Origin: Alkalidesulfovibrio alkalitolerans DSM 16529
GTDB taxonomy: Bacteria > Desulfobacterota > Desulfovibrionia > Desulfovibrionales > Desulfovibrionaceae
Direction of reading: 5' to 3'
Length of the DNA stretch: 64,000 bases
Assembly: GCF_000422245.1 (NCBI RefSeq)
Contig: NZ_ATHI01000001.1
Location: forward strand, 1-64,000
Shown here: positions 18,634 through 26,511 of the stretch, piece after piece
Numbering within the stretch: position 1 is the stretch's first letter
Layout of the letters: each line of letters begins with the position of its first letter
Position numbers and translations under genes: made by a program
The notes under the pieces: model-generated
Databases searched by the model: none
Told to the model about the DNA's origin: nothing
Seen by the model: the letters and a program-made list of their open reading frames with translations, nothing else

Positions 18634-18885
18634 CTATTTTTTCCGTGGGCTGCCCACGGTCTTCACCGAAGCGAGTTTTTCCCAGTCGTAATAGGTGTTT
18701 GCAGGCTCACCATGCTCTTCCGAGATGACACGCAGATAGGTGTCGTAGATTTCGAAGACCACATCGCCGGACAGAGGCCTGCCGTCACCGTTGAATTCGA
18801 TGGCGTAGCCGGGGCGAATTTTCCGCGAGAGGCCCAGGTGCGGCATGGAGGCGTACTCCACGACCTTGATCCAAATGTCTTTCAT
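18634..18885 (-). CDS. Small hypothetical protein (83 aa)
   Basis: The 83-residue soluble protein was not recognised. It contains Trp/Tyr-rich beta-prone segments (MKDIWIKVVEYASMP, VVFEIYDTYLRVI, NTYYDWEKL) and a basic C-terminus (SPRKK). Codon use is less GC-biased than in neighbours. AAGGAG precedes the ATG by 6 bases. The upstream intergenic region (18886-19111) is strongly AT-rich. Its minus strand contains TTGATT and TACTAA 18 bases apart, a possible promoter. The gene is probably its own transcription unit. No function is proposed. Confidence 0.65.
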   Translation of the reverse strand: MKDIWIKVVEYASMPHLGLSRKIRPGYAIEFNGDGRPLSGDVVFEIYDTYLRVISEEHGEPANTYYDWEKLASVKTVGSPRKK

Positions 18886-19111
18886 CGAGATGCTCCTTGT
18901 AAGGCAGGATATTGTTTTTCCATCTTTGTCATTAGTAGCTCTATTTTTTGGATTAAATCAAGATTAAATTAGTATTTTTGTCAAAAATTTTGGCTTCTGT
19001 GCGGTTGTGGAGCTTCGCCTCCAGTGAACTTGACAGCGGCGACGCAAAGCGCGAGACATTAAAGTAGGTAGGTGAATTTCACGTATCGAAAAAAGAAAAA
19101 GGGAGAGCGTT

Positions 19112-19819
19112 ATGAATACGTCCGGCATCAATCGCCGACAGTTCCTGTCCCTGGCGGGCGCGACCACGGCCGTGGCGGTGGGGCTTTCGATCCTGGGGCC
19201 GGCCGTGGCCGTCGCGGCCGAGCCGCAGGCCTTTCCGCCTCCGGCCCTGCCGTATGCCGATAACGCCCTGGAGCCGGTCATCTCGGCCCGCACCGTGTCC
19301 TTCCACTACGGCAAGCACACGGCCGCCTACTACGCCAACTTGAACAAGGCCGTGGTCGGCACCAGGCACGAGAAGGCCTCGCTCGCCGACGCGGTGCGGG
19401 AGATCCACGTGGAGCAGGGCGAAAGCCCGCTCTTCAACAATGCGGCCCAATCCTGGAACCACACCTTCTATTGGGAAGGCCTGACCCCCGGCGGCAAGGC
19501 CATGCCCGGAAAGCTGCGCGATGCGCTGACCGGGGCCTTCGGGTCGCTGGACACTTTCCAGCAGGCCCTGACCGAGGCCGCCGTGACCCAGTTCGCCAGC
19601 GGCTGGGCCTGGCTCGTACAGCGTGGTGACGGAAGGCTTGAAATCGCCAAGACTTCCAACGCCATGACGCCGATCGTGCACGGCCACAGACCGCTTTTGA
19701 CCATCGACGTCTGGGAGCACGCCTATTACCTGGACTACCAGAACAGGCGCGCCGAGCACGTCAAGCTGGTCATCGAGAACTGCCTGAACTGGGAAGTGGT
19801 GGCCTCGCGCTTGGCGTAG
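19112..19819 (+). CDS. sodB: Tat-exported iron/manganese superoxide dismutase
   Basis: The 235-residue protein begins with a twin-arginine signal (NRRQFLSLAGATTAVAVG, cleavage near AVAAEP). The Fe/Mn SOD fold follows with its ligand motifs: histidine in SFHYGKHTAAYY, WNHTFYWEGL, and DVWEHAYYLDYQNRR. It would dismutate superoxide in the periplasm, which fits an anaerobe that protects exported metalloenzymes from oxygen. The metal cannot be assigned firmly; by family context iron is likelier. The ATG has GGGAGAGCGTT upstream. The gene stands ahead of cfa with a 100-base gap. Confidence 0.93.
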   Translation: MNTSGINRRQFLSLAGATTAVAVGLSILGPAVAVAAEPQAFPPPALPYADNALEPVISARTVSFHYGKHTAAYYANLNKAVVGTRHEKASLADAVREIHVEQGESPLFNNAAQSWNHTFYWEGLTPGGKAMPGKLRDALTGAFGSLDTFQQALTEAAVTQFASGWAWLVQRGDGRLEIAKTSNAMTPIVHGHRPLLTIDVWEHAYYLDYQNRRAEHVKLVIENCLNWEVVASRLA

Positions 19820-19919
19820 CCCGTGGTTTTGCGCGGCCGGATCCTGGGGGATGCCGGGGTCTGGCCGCGATTTCCGTGCATCTTTCCGCGACGGGGGAGA
19901 CTCCCCGAAAGGGGGAAGC

Positions 19920-21068
19920 ATGGTGGATCGGACGTTGGTGAGCCTGCTGAACGAGGCGGGCGTTGAGATCAATGGCGATAATCCCTGGGACATCCGGGTC
20001 CATGACGAACGCTTCGGCTCCCGCGTGATGCGCGAACTGAACCTGGGCCTGGGCGAGTCCTACATGGACGGCTGGTGGGACTGCGAGCGGCTCGACGAGT
20101 TGTTCCACCGCCTGCTGACGAGCGGCATCGAGAAAAAGATCAGGGGCAGCCCGCGCTATCTGCTGCGGCTCCTTCCGGCCGTGCTCTTCAACCTTCAGTC
20201 GCGGGCGCGGTCCCGACTTATCGCCAAGCGGCACTACGACCTGGGCAACGATCTCTTCCTGTCCTTCCTCGGCGCCACCGTGCAGTACAGTTGCGCCTAT
20301 TTCGAGGGCACGGACGACCTCGACGAGGCACAGCGCAACAAACTGCGCATGATCTGTGAGAAGCTCGGCCTGTGCGCGGGCGAGCATCTTCTGGACATCG
20401 GCTGCGGCTTCGGCGGGCTGGCCCGGTTCGCGGCCGCCGAATACGGCTGCGAGGTCACTGCCGTGAACATCTCGCGCGAGCAGATGCGCCACGCCAGGGA
20501 CATCTGCGCCGGGTTGCCCGTGCGTGTTCTCGACCAGGACTACCGGGCCATCGAGGGGCGCTTCGACAAGATTGCCTCCGTGGGCATGTTCGAGCACGTG
20601 GGCCGCCGCAACTACCGGACCTTCATGCGTGTGGCGCATCGCTGCCTGTCGCCGGGAGGCGTGTTCCTGCTGCACACCATCGGCGGCAACGTCACCTGCT
20701 TCAACTGCGACCCCTGGATCGCCAAGCACATCTTCCCCGTGGGCATGCTTCCCAGCGCCGCGCTCGTCGGCAAGGCGGCCGAAGGGCTCTTCGTCATCGA
20801 GGACTGGCACAACATAGGCCCCCACTACGACAAGACGCTCATGGCCTGGAACAGGAATTTCCAGGCCGCCTGGCCGGGCTTCGCCGAGCGCTACGGCGAG
20901 CGCTTCAGGCGCATGTGGGAATACTACCTGCTGTCCTGCGCCGGAGCGTTTCGGGCGCGGCGCATCCAGGCTTGGCAGGTCGTCATGACCAAGGACGGCG
21001 TGGGCAGGCCCCAGCCAGCCTGCCGCCCGGCCTTCGCCGGGCGGGATGAGCCCGTGCGTTGGAATTGA
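19920..21068 (+). CDS. cfa: Cyclopropane-fatty-acyl-phospholipid synthase
   Basis: The 382-residue SAM-dependent enzyme converts cis-unsaturated acyl chains of membrane phospholipids to cyclopropane chains. Family motifs are KRHYDLGNDLFLSFL, SAM motif I DIGCGFGGLARFAA, EVTAVNISREQM, MFEHVGRRNY and the C-terminal WEYYLLSCAGAFRAR. The length is typical. The ATG at 19920 follows a GGGGGAAG ribosome site; the frame is open upstream without conserved residues. Position after the superoxide dismutase suggests a shared stress theme, but cotranscription is uncertain. Confidence 0.94.
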   Translation: MVDRTLVSLLNEAGVEINGDNPWDIRVHDERFGSRVMRELNLGLGESYMDGWWDCERLDELFHRLLTSGIEKKIRGSPRYLLRLLPAVLFNLQSRARSRLIAKRHYDLGNDLFLSFLGATVQYSCAYFEGTDDLDEAQRNKLRMICEKLGLCAGEHLLDIGCGFGGLARFAAAEYGCEVTAVNISREQMRHARDICAGLPVRVLDQDYRAIEGRFDKIASVGMFEHVGRRNYRTFMRVAHRCLSPGGVFLLHTIGGNVTCFNCDPWIAKHIFPVGMLPSAALVGKAAEGLFVIEDWHNIGPHYDKTLMAWNRNFQAAWPGFAERYGERFRRMWEYYLLSCAGAFRARRIQAWQVVMTKDGVGRPQPACRPAFAGRDEPVRWN

Positions 21069-21073
21069 AAGAA

Positions 21074-21104
21074 CCCGGCGCGGCGGCACTCAGGGCGCGC
21101 CGGG
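21074..21104 (+). terminator. GC hairpin after cfa
   Basis: CCCGGCGCG and CGCGCCGGG form a perfect 9-bp stem five bases after the cfa stop, without a T-tract. The rest of the 321-base gap 21069-21389 shows no gene, no clear promoter and no repeat that I recognise. Confidence 0.45.
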
Positions 21105-21389
21105 CGGAAAGCTGCGTCCCCAGATCTCGCAACGCGCCGTGAGCCCATCGCTTTTGCGCTGATGAGCGGGTTGTCCCGGCAGAGTTTCAACCCGTCCAGG
21201 TGGGAAACCACCGTCGCGACTTCGTGAAATTCATCCCATACCAAGGGGCTCGCCGCCCTGCTCGGTGTCTTTTTTTTCACGTCTTGGGAAATTCCTTCCC
21301 TCCTGTCGCGGCGCTTTGCTAGGCCGAGAATGTCCGCGACCCGTCACGATTCGCGCGCGGTTCGCCGCGCCCCGAGAAAGGGAGGAGCC

Positions 21390-21893
21390 ATGAGCAAGTA
21401 TATGATCAAGACCAACAAGGACCGCTGCATCAGCTGCAAGGCTTGTGAAGTTCATTGCAAGCTCAAGAACCGAGTCCCGGTCGGAGCCAAGCTCGGCCTC
21501 TTGGTGAGCATGGGTCCGGTCTCCAGGGCTGGATCGCCCGCCTACCTGAACCAGTTCCTGCCATGCTTCCAGTGTGAAAAGCCCTGGTGCGTGGCCGCCT
21601 GCCCCACCGGGGCCATGAGCCGCCGCGAGGAAGACGGCATCGTCTTCGTGGAGCAGGACCTGTGTGTGGGGTGCAAGGCCTGCATCATGGCCTGTCCCTG
21701 GGAGATTCCCCAGTTCAACGAGCAAAGCGGCACGGTCATCAAGTGCGACTTCTGCCGCGACCGCCTGGACGAGGGGAAAAAGCCCGCCTGCGTCACGGCC
21801 TGCACGAGCCACGCCCTGGATTTCCTGCAGCCCAACGTGGACAGCGCCGGAGTGCGCCGCGCCTACGCCCTGGAGAAGTTCCTGAATCTGTAG
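21390..21893 (+). CDS. Ferredoxin-type iron-sulfur subunit (NrfC/DmsB-like)
   Basis: The 167-residue protein contains several CxxCxxCxxxC-type clusters: RCISCKACEVHCK near residue 10, CFQCEKPWCVAACP near 60, LCVGCKACIMACP near 95 and CDFCRDRLDEGKKPACVTAC near 115. This is the four-cluster fold of NrfC/DmsB/PsrB electron-transfer subunits. No Tat signal is present, so it likely works on the cytosolic side. No molybdopterin catalytic subunit is adjacent; the neighbours are two membrane proteins. The ATG is preceded by GGGAGGAG. Confidence 0.9.
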   Translation: MSKYMIKTNKDRCISCKACEVHCKLKNRVPVGAKLGLLVSMGPVSRAGSPAYLNQFLPCFQCEKPWCVAACPTGAMSRREEDGIVFVEQDLCVGCKACIMACPWEIPQFNEQSGTVIKCDFCRDRLDEGKKPACVTACTSHALDFLQPNVDSAGVRRAYALEKFLNL

Positions 21894-21947
21894 TCAGTGC
21901 GCGCGGGCGGCTTTCACGCCCTTGCCCGCGCGAAGAGGTGACGCGTC

Positions 21948-22577
21948 ATGACCATGCTCGACCCGGTGCTCATCGTGCCATTTGAACTCGCGCTTTCCGC
22001 CGGGCTGCCGTCGTTTCTCGCCTTTTTCACGGGCACCGTGGCGGTCTGCCTGCTGTGCGTCCTGGTCGGGGAGCTGACCATGTCCCTGGCCTACTTCATC
22101 AACCGCGACCACTACGCCAAGATGCGCAAGGAGATGGTGCGCCACCAGAACTTGAGCATCAAGGCCATCATGCTCAAGGACAAGGAGAGCTACAAGGCCT
22201 GCAACACGGTGGCCAACGAGGCCTTCGGTAAGAGTTTCTTCGCCAACATCGCCCTGTTCTCGGCCGCGCTGTGGCCCGCCTGCTTCGCCTTGGCCTGGAT
22301 GGGCCTGCGGTTTTCTGGCCTTGACTTCACGATCCCCCTGCTCGGTGTTCAGGTCGGCTACATGCTGATTTTCGTTTTGACCTACGTCGCCGTGCGCGTC
22401 TCCTTCGCGCGTTGGGCGCGGCCAAGGCTGTGGCCCTTCAATCGTATCGTCGAGGCCATGCGCAGGAACGAGGATTGCGGCGAGGAGATGATGAGTTGGG
22501 GTGACCTGATGCCCCGCGCCCCGGCCAAAAAGGAAGTCCAGGACAAGGACGGCAAGACCGCCGGGCATCCCGCCTGA
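21948..22577 (+). CDS. Three-span membrane protein, possibly DUF106-like
   Basis: The 209-residue protein has one N-terminal span (about 20-45), a charged, coiled-coil-like cytosolic segment (FINRDHYAKMRKEMVRH to CNTVANEAF), two further spans (about 95-150) and a hydrophilic, Lys/Asp-rich tail. The layout recalls Oxa1-superfamily DUF106 proteins, but the resemblance is weak and I do not assign a function. The gene lies between the ferredoxin (55-base gap) and the TauE-like permease. Conservation of this trio would suggest that it assists or couples with the permease. Confidence 0.72.
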   Translation: MTMLDPVLIVPFELALSAGLPSFLAFFTGTVAVCLLCVLVGELTMSLAYFINRDHYAKMRKEMVRHQNLSIKAIMLKDKESYKACNTVANEAFGKSFFANIALFSAALWPACFALAWMGLRFSGLDFTIPLLGVQVGYMLIFVLTYVAVRVSFARWARPRLWPFNRIVEAMRRNEDCGEEMMSWGDLMPRAPAKKEVQDKDGKTAGHPA

Positions 22578-22712
22578 AGAATCCATGACGGCAACCGGCC
22601 TCGTCGTTTGGCCCGTGGGGAGGCGGCCGCGCCTTTGACCAGGCGCGGAAATGTCCTTCGGGCGCATGGCGCGAGGCAGGAGATAAACCTCAAACGAGAT
22701 GGAGTAGAGTCT

Positions 22713-23861
22713 ATGAAACGGAACACATTGTTCGTGGTGGCCCTGGCCGCCGTGGCGATTCTGTTCGTGACCCTGGGCGACGCGCACGCCCAGAAGCTGG
22801 CGGAATTCATCGCCAAGGCCCCGGTCGGCGACGGTCCGGGCATGATCGACCCCTCCAAGCCAGCGGGCTTTCTGGGCATTCCCGGCGGCGTCGTGGTCAA
22901 CCCCATCGTGGCCTTCCTGTGGGCCCTTTGGGTCGGCTGGATCTTCTCCACCGTGGGCGCCTTCGGCGGCGTCATGGCGGGCGTGGGCCATATGAGCGTC
23001 TTCGGCCTGGGCGACTACGCCAAGTCCTTCCGTCAGACCGCGCCTGAGCTGAACAAGCTCATGACCGACTCCATCCGCGCCTCCAACCAGTGGCTGGTGG
23101 GCCTTTCCGCCCTCATCAGCTCCTTCAACTACTACAAGATGGGCCGCCTGGTGCTGCCCCTGGGCCTGACGCTCGGCGGCGGCTCGCTGCTCGGCGCGTG
23201 GGGCTCCAACATGCTCACCGCGGGCAAGCTGTCCTTCTCGGCCTACCAGGGCTACTTCGGCCTCTTCGTGCTCGTGTTGGGCTGCTACCTGATCTACGAG
23301 ACCTCCCCGGCTGGCGAACGTTCCAAGAAAAAGGCCAAGGAGGCCGCGCGCGCCTTCGAGGAGACCGTGAAGAAGCAGAAGGCGGGCGAGAACATCGACA
23401 CCTCCTCCCTGGGCGTGAAGGTCAAGTCCTTCGGCATCAGCTCCTGCACCTTCACCTTCTACGGCGTGGAATTCACCTTCAACCCGCTGCTGCCGGTGCT
23501 CGGCGGCGTGCTCATCTCCGCCATCTCGGCCTTCCTGGGCGTGGGCGGCGGCTTCATGCTCGTGCCCTTCCTGACCTCCGTGTCGCAGGTGCCCATGTAC
23601 TTGGCCGCGGGCACCTCGGCCCTGGCCGTGCTCATCTCCATGATCACCTCCATCGCCACCCTGGTCTCCAAGGGAACCCCGCTGGACATGAGCATGATCG
23701 GCATCGAACTCGTGGGTATCTTCATCGGCTCGATCATCGGCCCGCGCACCTCCAAGTACTTCTCGGACAAGCTGCTCAAGCGCATCTTCATCGTGCTCGC
23801 CATGTACGTGGGCATCGACTTCGTGCTGCGCGGCTTCTTCGGATTCCGCATCTTCGGCTGA
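22713..23861 (+). CDS. Sulfite exporter TauE/SafE family permease with N-terminal extension
   Basis: The 382-residue protein starts with a signal-like span (ending DAHAQ), then an N-terminal half with several spans and a hydrophilic Lys/Glu-rich linker (GERSKKKAKEAARAFEETV). The C-terminal half carries the TauE hallmark SAFLGVGGGFMLVPFL and the paired VGIFIGSIIGPRTSK. The family moves sulfur-containing organic anions or sulfite across the inner membrane. In a presumed sulfate reducer this is plausible but unproven. GGAG lies 8 bases before the ATG. A strong terminator follows, so the ferredoxin-membrane protein-TauE unit ends here. Confidence 0.88.
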   Translation: MKRNTLFVVALAAVAILFVTLGDAHAQKLAEFIAKAPVGDGPGMIDPSKPAGFLGIPGGVVVNPIVAFLWALWVGWIFSTVGAFGGVMAGVGHMSVFGLGDYAKSFRQTAPELNKLMTDSIRASNQWLVGLSALISSFNYYKMGRLVLPLGLTLGGGSLLGAWGSNMLTAGKLSFSAYQGYFGLFVLVLGCYLIYETSPAGERSKKKAKEAARAFEETVKKQKAGENIDTSSLGVKVKSFGISSCTFTFYGVEFTFNPLLPVLGGVLISAISAFLGVGGGFMLVPFLTSVSQVPMYLAAGTSALAVLISMITSIATLVSKGTPLDMSMIGIELVGIFIGSIIGPRTSKYFSDKLLKRIFIVLAMYVGIDFVLRGFFGFRIFG

Positions 23862-23883
23862 TCGCGGCCGCCGCACACACTGC

Positions 23884-23917
23884 AAAAGAGCCCCGGGCGA
23901 ATGCCCGGGGCTCTTTT
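23884..23917 (+). terminator. Rho-independent terminator after the TauE-like gene
   Basis: AAAAGAGCCCCGGGC and GCCCGGGGCTCTTTT form a 15-bp perfect stem with a GAAT loop ending in TTTT, 22 bases after the stop. Confidence 0.9.
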
Positions 23918-23960
23918 CGTTTCGCCCACATCGCGCTATTATAAATTTCGAGTAGGAGGA

Positions 23961-24107
23961 GCTTGTTGACAAATCCATTTTTTCAGGCTGCTCAAAAAGG
24001 GCCAGATGCAAGGCGCAAGAGAAATCCAGACCCGACGCGTATCAAGACATACGCGAGGGGCTGGATTTTTCGCGGCAACGCAGCAGATGGGACTTTTTCA
24101 GCAGCCT
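23961..24107. repeat. Palindromic element family 1 with leader, complete copy
   Basis: A leader (23961-23984, GCTTGTTGACAAATCC then T-run) precedes the palindrome 23985-24107 with arms AGGCTGCTCAAAAAG and CTTTTTCAGCAGCCT. The inner stem is AATCCAG/CTGGATT and the distal stem GCGTAT/ATACGC. It ends directly before the AGGAG ribosome site of the next gene. Confidence 0.85.
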
Positions 24108-24119
24108 GAGGAGAGCACC

Positions 24120-24689
24120 ATGCACGAGATATCCTTGGGAGGAACCATCCGCGATTACCTGAGCGGCGAGGAGGTGCCGAGCACCACCTACGAGGAGGTG
24201 CGCCAGGCCCTGGCCCGGCTCATGGTCGAGGAACTGGGGTATCCGGCCGATCGGCTCAAAGCCAAGGTCGGGGTGCGCTTTCCCGTGACCTGGGAGGAGG
24301 GCGCTCCCGAGTACTGCCGCGTGGCCGATCTGGTCGCCTATGGCGACGACGGCCGCCCGCTTCTGGTGGTCATCTTCTGTTCCGGGCTTCCCGGCACCTA
24401 CGACCGCGAGACCGTGGCCGCGGCCCGGTTGATCCCCGGCGGGCCCGCGCCCCTGGCCGTGTCCACGGACACGCGCGATGCCGTGCTGCTCTCCGTGCCC
24501 GACGGCCAGACCCTGGCCCAGGGGCCGCGCGCCCTGCCGCGCTACGACGATCTGCCCGGCTTGTGCCGCGATCGCTTCATGGAGCCGCTTTCGGGCGAAC
24601 GGCTGTTGCGCGAGCGGCGCATCCTCTACGCCTACAGCGAGATGCTCACGAGCTGCTGCGAGGGAACGTGCTCTCCGATACCTTCCTGA
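24120..24689 (+). CDS. HsdR N-terminal-like (HSDR_N_2) nuclease-fold protein
   Basis: The 189-residue protein resembles the type I restriction enzyme R-subunit N-terminal domain family found as a stand-alone protein. It shows TTYEEVRQALARLMVEELGYP, then RVADLVAYGDDGRPLLVVIFC, where the D and the following strand correspond to a PD-(D/E)XK-like core. The usual catalytic lysine position is not evident (LVVIFC), so nuclease activity is doubtful. No hsdM or hsdS is nearby, so this is not a restriction system. The ATG follows AGGAG, which abuts the palindromic element. Confidence 0.7.
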   Translation: MHEISLGGTIRDYLSGEEVPSTTYEEVRQALARLMVEELGYPADRLKAKVGVRFPVTWEEGAPEYCRVADLVAYGDDGRPLLVVIFCSGLPGTYDRETVAAARLIPGGPAPLAVSTDTRDAVLLSVPDGQTLAQGPRALPRYDDLPGLCRDRFMEPLSGERLLRERRILYAYSEMLTSCCEGTCSPIPS

Positions 24690-24723
24690 GGGCCGTCTCC
24701 GGCCGCGCGTGGATGGCAAAGCG

Positions 24724-25038
24724 ATGATCGTCTGCACCCGCTGCGGGAGCGAGAACCCCGACGACGCGCGATTTTGCGCCGCATGCCGCCATAAGCTGCA
24801 AAGCGTCAGGCGCGAGCCCTCGGAGGACGACGCCGAGGGTGCCGAGTTCTTGAGCGATCACGTCGAATACCATGACCTGCTCGGCCGCCACGGTCCGTTC
24901 CGCAAACATCTGGAGGCCTGGGGCTGTCTTGCGGCCCTGGCGCTCGTCGTGGCCGCGGTTGCCTGGCTGGACGACGTGCGCGCGGCCTGGGCCGCGCTGC
25001 CCGTGATCGGCCTGTATGCCTGGCTCAGGAGATTGTGA
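24724..25038 (+). CDS. Zinc-ribbon membrane protein
   Basis: The 104-residue protein begins with a zinc ribbon (CTRCGSENPDDARFCAAC, two CxxC pairs) and ends with one or two hydrophobic helices (LAALALVVAAVAWL and AALPVIGLYAWL). This layout is common in small bacterial proteins of unknown role. It follows the HSDR_N-like gene after 34 bases and could be cotranscribed with it. It is convergent with the next gene with only six bases between stops. Confidence 0.65.
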   Translation: MIVCTRCGSENPDDARFCAACRHKLQSVRREPSEDDAEGAEFLSDHVEYHDLLGRHGPFRKHLEAWGCLAALALVVAAVAWLDDVRAAWAALPVIGLYAWLRRL

Positions 25039-25044
25039 GGCGAA

Positions 25045-25602
25045 TCAGCGGGGCGCGGGCGCGCAGCAGCGCACCGATTGCGGCTTGTCGCACAGCGAGC
25101 GGCCCACCGAGGCCGAGGCGCAGCGTGTTTTGGCGTCCACGGTGTAGGGCACGGTGACGCGCATGGAGCCCCAGGCTTCGCTGGAGAGGACCAGCCGACC
25201 TTCGAGGGCGTGGCAGTAGAAATCCGTGGGGTTGGCCGCGTAGTAGGAGTTGAAGAGGTAGACCGAGTTGACCTCGCGCACGAAATTGTAGGAGTCGGGA
25301 TCCTTGCAGGTCACGGCGGCCAGCGCTTTTTGGCACAGGCAGTCCATGATCGAGGAGAGGTCGAAGCGTTCCTCGTCGGGCGCTGGGGCGGGCAGGCGGA
25401 TGGGAAGGTCCTTCACAGCCTCGGGACCGCCGAAAGGCGGCTGTGGCGGCGGGGTGGCCTGGTCCTGGGCCAGGGCGGAAGACGGAGCGAGCGACGCGGT
25501 CGCGAGCAGCGCGGCTGCGAGCAAAATGCCTAGGAAAAGTCCAGGAAGACCTGAAAACCTGCCGGAGAATCCGTCTCGCATTGATTTTTGCAGCCTGCGC
25601 AC
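25045..25602 (-). CDS. Secreted cysteine-containing hypothetical protein
   Basis: The 185-residue protein has an N-terminal signal peptide (hydrophobic LFLGILLAAALLATASL, cleavage after SSALA-Q). A Pro-rich linker (QATPPPQPPFGGP) leads to a domain with several cysteines (MDCLCQKAL, CKDPDSYN, FYCHAL, RCASA, SLCDK, RCCAP), suggesting disulfides in the periplasm. I do not recognise the family. The GTG at 25602 is preferred because GGGAG sits 6 bases upstream; an ATG at 25581 is the alternative. It lies downstream of the CheX-like gene on the same strand. Confidence 0.68.
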   Translation of the reverse strand: MRRLQKSMRDGFSGRFSGLPGLFLGILLAAALLATASLAPSSALAQDQATPPPQPPFGGPEAVKDLPIRLPAPAPDEERFDLSSIMDCLCQKALAAVTCKDPDSYNFVREVNSVYLFNSYYAANPTDFYCHALEGRLVLSSEAWGSMRVTVPYTVDAKTRCASASVGRSLCDKPQSVRCCAPAPR

Positions 25603-25736
25603 TGAAAACTCCCTGGTTTGTGGAACCAGACCGCGCGCCGAGGGTTCGGGCACGCGAAAAAAATGTAGACCGAGGCATCCACTGTGCCGTGGAACAGGCG
25701 GTAGCCCGATTGTTTCAGGTAGTCCTTGAAGCGCAC
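25530..25736 (-). CDS. Possible small hypothetical protein (68 aa)
   Basis: This open frame lies 24 bases after the CheX-like gene and overlaps the start of the next gene by 73 bases. The translation is aromatic-rich with ordinary-looking composition (VRFKDYLKQSGYRLFHGTVD) and a CxGCxxxC-like segment (FQCAGCKNQC). The start is a GTG without a convincing ribosome site. It may be a genuine small gene or chance. Confidence 0.28.
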   Translation of the reverse strand: MRFKDYLKQSGYRLFHGTVDASVYIFFACPNPRRAVWFHKPGSFQCAGCKNQCETDSPAGFQVFLDFS

Positions 25737-25760
25737 GTTCTCGTCCGGCCCGCTCCCCGC

Positions 25761-26219
25761 CTACTCGAAACTGACTTCCACCGTGAATTCCCCGAATTCC
25801 GTCTCGAAGGGCACGGCCATGATGGGCGAGGAGACGACGTGGGAGATGGTATGGTTGTTGCCCATGATGACCGTGGGCGTGGCCGCCTGGAAGACGTAGC
25901 CCATCTCCGAGAGGCCACGGCGCGCCTGGCCCGAGATCATGTTCGTGACCTCGCCCACGGCGTCCTTCACGTCCTGGATGATGTCCTCGATCTCGCCGCC
26001 GAGCATGTTCTTGACGATGGCGATGGCGCAGTCCTTGGTAAAGGTCACGGAGATGGTGCCGTTCTTCTCGCCGGTGATGCCGATCACGCCGGTGACGTCG
26101 CCCCGGGCCACGGTGTCCTTCTTGGCGTAAGGCTTGCCAGGCTTGGGCGTGATCATGGCCATGGTCGAGAGCACGTCCACCGTGGCCTTGATGAAGGGTT
26201 TGGCGATATTGATATCCAA
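25761..26219 (-). CDS. CheX-like chemotaxis phosphatase
   Basis: The 152-residue protein matches the CheC/CheX fold. It contains the catalytic-type helix EIEDIIQDVKDAVGEVTNMISGQAR, with the conserved E-x-x-N pattern (EVTN), and GVIGITGEKNGTISVTF. Such proteins dephosphorylate CheY or act on other response regulators in the cytosol. The TTG at 26219 is the best start: AAGGAG lies 6 bases upstream and the protein then begins LDINIAKPF. The gene is divergent from a REC-PAS-GGDEF protein, whose receiver is a possible partner (inference). Confidence 0.85.
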   Translation of the reverse strand: MDINIAKPFIKATVDVLSTMAMITPKPGKPYAKKDTVARGDVTGVIGITGEKNGTISVTFTKDCAIAIVKNMLGGEIEDIIQDVKDAVGEVTNMISGQARRGLSEMGYVFQAATPTVIMGNNHTISHVVSSPIMAVPFETEFGEFTVEVSFE

Positions 26220-26424
26220 TGGAAGCTCCTTGCGGGTTCTCCGTGGGGCCGCCCGGCGGGCGTTTGCCGGGATGGCGGGCCGTTTGAGAATGTACAACCG
26301 AAGACGGTCGCAAGGCAAGCCCGGCCCGAGCCGTCTGGCCGCACAGGCACCTAGCCGGGGCGGACGCGGATGGCCGCGACCGGGAGAGCGGAAAAAATAA
26401 TTCATGACAATCAAGGAGGATGCG

Positions 26425-26511
26425 ATGTCCCCCTATCCGGTCCGGCACAGTAGGAAACCCGAATCGCTTGGCCTGGAGGCGTTTTGGGAGTATGCCTTTC
26501 GCATTCACTGA
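26425..26511 (+). CDS. Candidate 28-residue leader peptide upstream of the REC-PAS-GGDEF gene
   Basis: A perfect AAGGAGG ribosome site lies 5 bases before an ATG that opens a 28-codon frame (begins MSPYPVRHSRKP, ends WEYAFRIH). Its TGA ends five bases before an in-frame ATG (26517) of the regulator gene and overlaps the TTG start at 26484. It may couple or attenuate translation of the regulator. It is too short for homology-based support. Confidence 0.45.
   Translation: MSPYPVRHSRKPESLGLEAFWEYAFRIH

Noticed and set aside
21280-21320. A possible sigma-54 promoter before the ferredoxin gene
   Set aside because: The -24 GG is absent and the -12 GC is misplaced by one base, so the match falls below what I would accept.
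24120-24689. Part of a type I restriction system
   Set aside because: Only the HsdR N-terminal-like domain is present; there is no motor domain, hsdM or hsdS in the window and the catalytic lysine is not evident.
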